This document shows, in pieces, positions 39,198 through 40,125 of a stretch of DNA of 40,125 nt (positions are counted from its first letter, which is position 1; each line of letters begins with the position of its first letter). The notes beneath the pieces are model-generated. The model ran no database searches, was not told the DNA's origin, and saw only the letters and a list, made by a program, of their open reading frames with translations. The DNA comes from Rhodocyclaceae bacterium (GTDB lineage Bacteria; Pseudomonadota; Gammaproteobacteria; Burkholderiales; Rhodocyclaceae): contig JAPUEC010000215.1 in the NCBI GenBank assembly GCA_027492775.1, forward strand, positions 1 to 40,125, in the 5' to 3' direction. A program made the translations under genes and the position numbers.

Positions 39198-40125
39198 ATG
39201 AACGCTGTGGCTGAAACGCAAGATTACGTTATCGCCGACCTCGGCCTCGCCGACTGGGGCCGCAAGGAAATCCGCATTGCCGAGACCGAAATGCCCGGTC
39301 TCATGGCCATCCGCGAGGAATTCGCGGCCGCCGCGCCGCTCAAGGGCGCGCGCATCACCGGCTCGCTGCACATGACCATCCAGACGGCGGTGCTGATCGA
39401 AACCCTTAAGGACCTTGGCGCCGAAGTGCGCTGGGCTTCCTGCAACATCTTCTCCACTCAGGATCATGCCGCTGCCGCCATTGCCGCCGGCGGTACGCCG
39501 GTATTCGCCGTCAAGGGCGAATCGCTGGAACAATATTGGGATTACACCCACCGCATTTTCGAATGGGCGGATGGCGGTTACTCCAACATGATTCTCGACG
39601 ACGGCGGCGACGCCACCCTGCTGCTGCACATCGGCGCTCGTGCCGAGAAGGATCTTTCCGTGCTGGCCAATCCGGGCTCCGAGGAAGAAACCATTCTCTT
39701 CGCCGCGATCAAGGCCAAGCTCGCCAAGGATGCGACCTGGTACTCGACCCGTCTCGCCGCAATCAAGGGCGTGACCGAGGAAACCACTACCGGCGTGCAC
39801 CGCCTCTACCAGATGCACGAGCGCGGCGAACTCAAATTCCCGGCGATCAACGTCAACGACTCGGTCACCAAGTCCAAGTTCGACAATCTCTACGGTTGCC
39901 GCGAATCGCTGGTCGATGGCATCAAACGCGCCACCGACGTCATGATCGCCGGCAAGGTGGCGCTGATCGCCGGTTATGGCGATGTCGGCAAAGGCTCGGC
40001 CCAAGCCATGCGTGCGCTCTCGGCTCAAGTGTGGGTGACTGAAATCGATCCGATCTGCGCCCTGCAGGCGGCGATGGAAGGCTACCGCGTCGTCACCATG
40101 GAATACGCCGCCGACAAGGCCGACA
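39198..40125 (+). CDS. ahcY: Adenosylhomocysteinase (3' partial)
   Basis: Starts at ATG 39198 with AAGGAG seven bases upstream; 309 codons are visible and the gene runs off the window (typical total about 470 residues). It hydrolyses SAH to homocysteine and adenosine, closing the SAM cycle opposite metK. Visible: [19 protein letters not shown], the substrate segment [46 protein letters not shown] (with NAD- and substrate-binding residues) and the NAD-binding [12 protein letters not shown]. It is preceded by a SAH riboswitch and a sigma-70-type promoter. Confidence 0.97.
   Translation, partial: MNAVAETQDYVIADLGLADWGRKEIRIAETEMPGLMAIREEFAAAAPLKGARITGSLHMTIQTAVLIETLKDLGAEVRWASCNIFSTQDHAAAAIAAGGTPVFAVKGESLEQYWDYTHRIFEWADGGYSNMILDDGGDATLLLHIGARAEKDLSVLANPGSEEETILFAAIKAKLAKDATWYSTRLAAIKGVTEETTTGVHRLYQMHERGELKFPAINVNDSVTKSKFDNLYGCRESLVDGIKRATDVMIAGKVALIAGYGDVGKGSAQAMRALSAQVWVTEIDPICALQAAMEGYRVVTMEYAADKAD

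Overview
The window is a gene-dense, GC-rich stretch of a betaproteobacterial chromosome. The order pilMNOPQ-aroK-aroB-gltB-gltD with divergent ponA, cyaY facing lptM-lysA, hslV-hslU, dapF-DUF484-xerC, and metK near a SAH-riboswitch-controlled ahcY points to Rhodocyclales or a close relative. This assignment rests on gene order and protein recognition only. No tRNA, rRNA, CRISPR array, insertion sequence or prophage was seen.

Layout. 1-1873: a sensor kinase (5' end outside the window) faces a NarL/LuxR-type response regulator; their 3' ends overlap. 1976-2446: a PhaM-like polyhydroxyalkanoate granule protein split by an in-frame TAA. 2624-7769 (minus): a probable operon of a membrane-anchored winged-helix protein, glmU, a small membrane protein, an EF-G-like GTPase and a secreted Cys-containing protein. 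7842-14156 (minus): gltB and gltD (glutamate synthase) ending at a clear terminator. 14200-15924 (minus): aroK-aroB (shikimate pathway). 16001-21057 (minus): pilMNOPQ, the type IV pilus alignment complex and secretin, tightly overlapped. 21223-23538 (plus): penicillin-binding protein 1A. 23539-25354: cyaY divergent from lptM-lysA. 25406-29372 (minus): STAS-domain protein, hslV, hslU and an AEC permease. 29373-29722: a 350-base stretch without an assigned gene but with an unusual open frame. 29723-33596 (minus): rlmI, a 49-residue basic protein with its own promoter and terminator, then dapF-DUF484-xerC. 33658-35873 (minus): two lipid A-type acyltransferases and a GNAT acetyltransferase. 35887-40125 (plus): metK with a structured leader, an HD-GYP protein, a small Cys-rich protein, and a SAH riboswitch ahead of ahcY, which runs off the window.

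The genes are mostly housekeeping: cell envelope (glmU, ponA, lysA, dapF, acyltransferases, lptM), nitrogen and aromatic amino-acid metabolism (gltBD, aroKB), the S-adenosylmethionine cycle (metK, ahcY), type IV pili and protein quality control (hslVU). No wholly new multi-gene system is evident. The most promising non-routine signals are the metK leader hairpin that buries the Shine-Dalgarno sequence, the interrupted phaM, the self-contained 49-aa basic gene, the membrane winged-helix protein upstream of glmU, and the open frame after rlmI.
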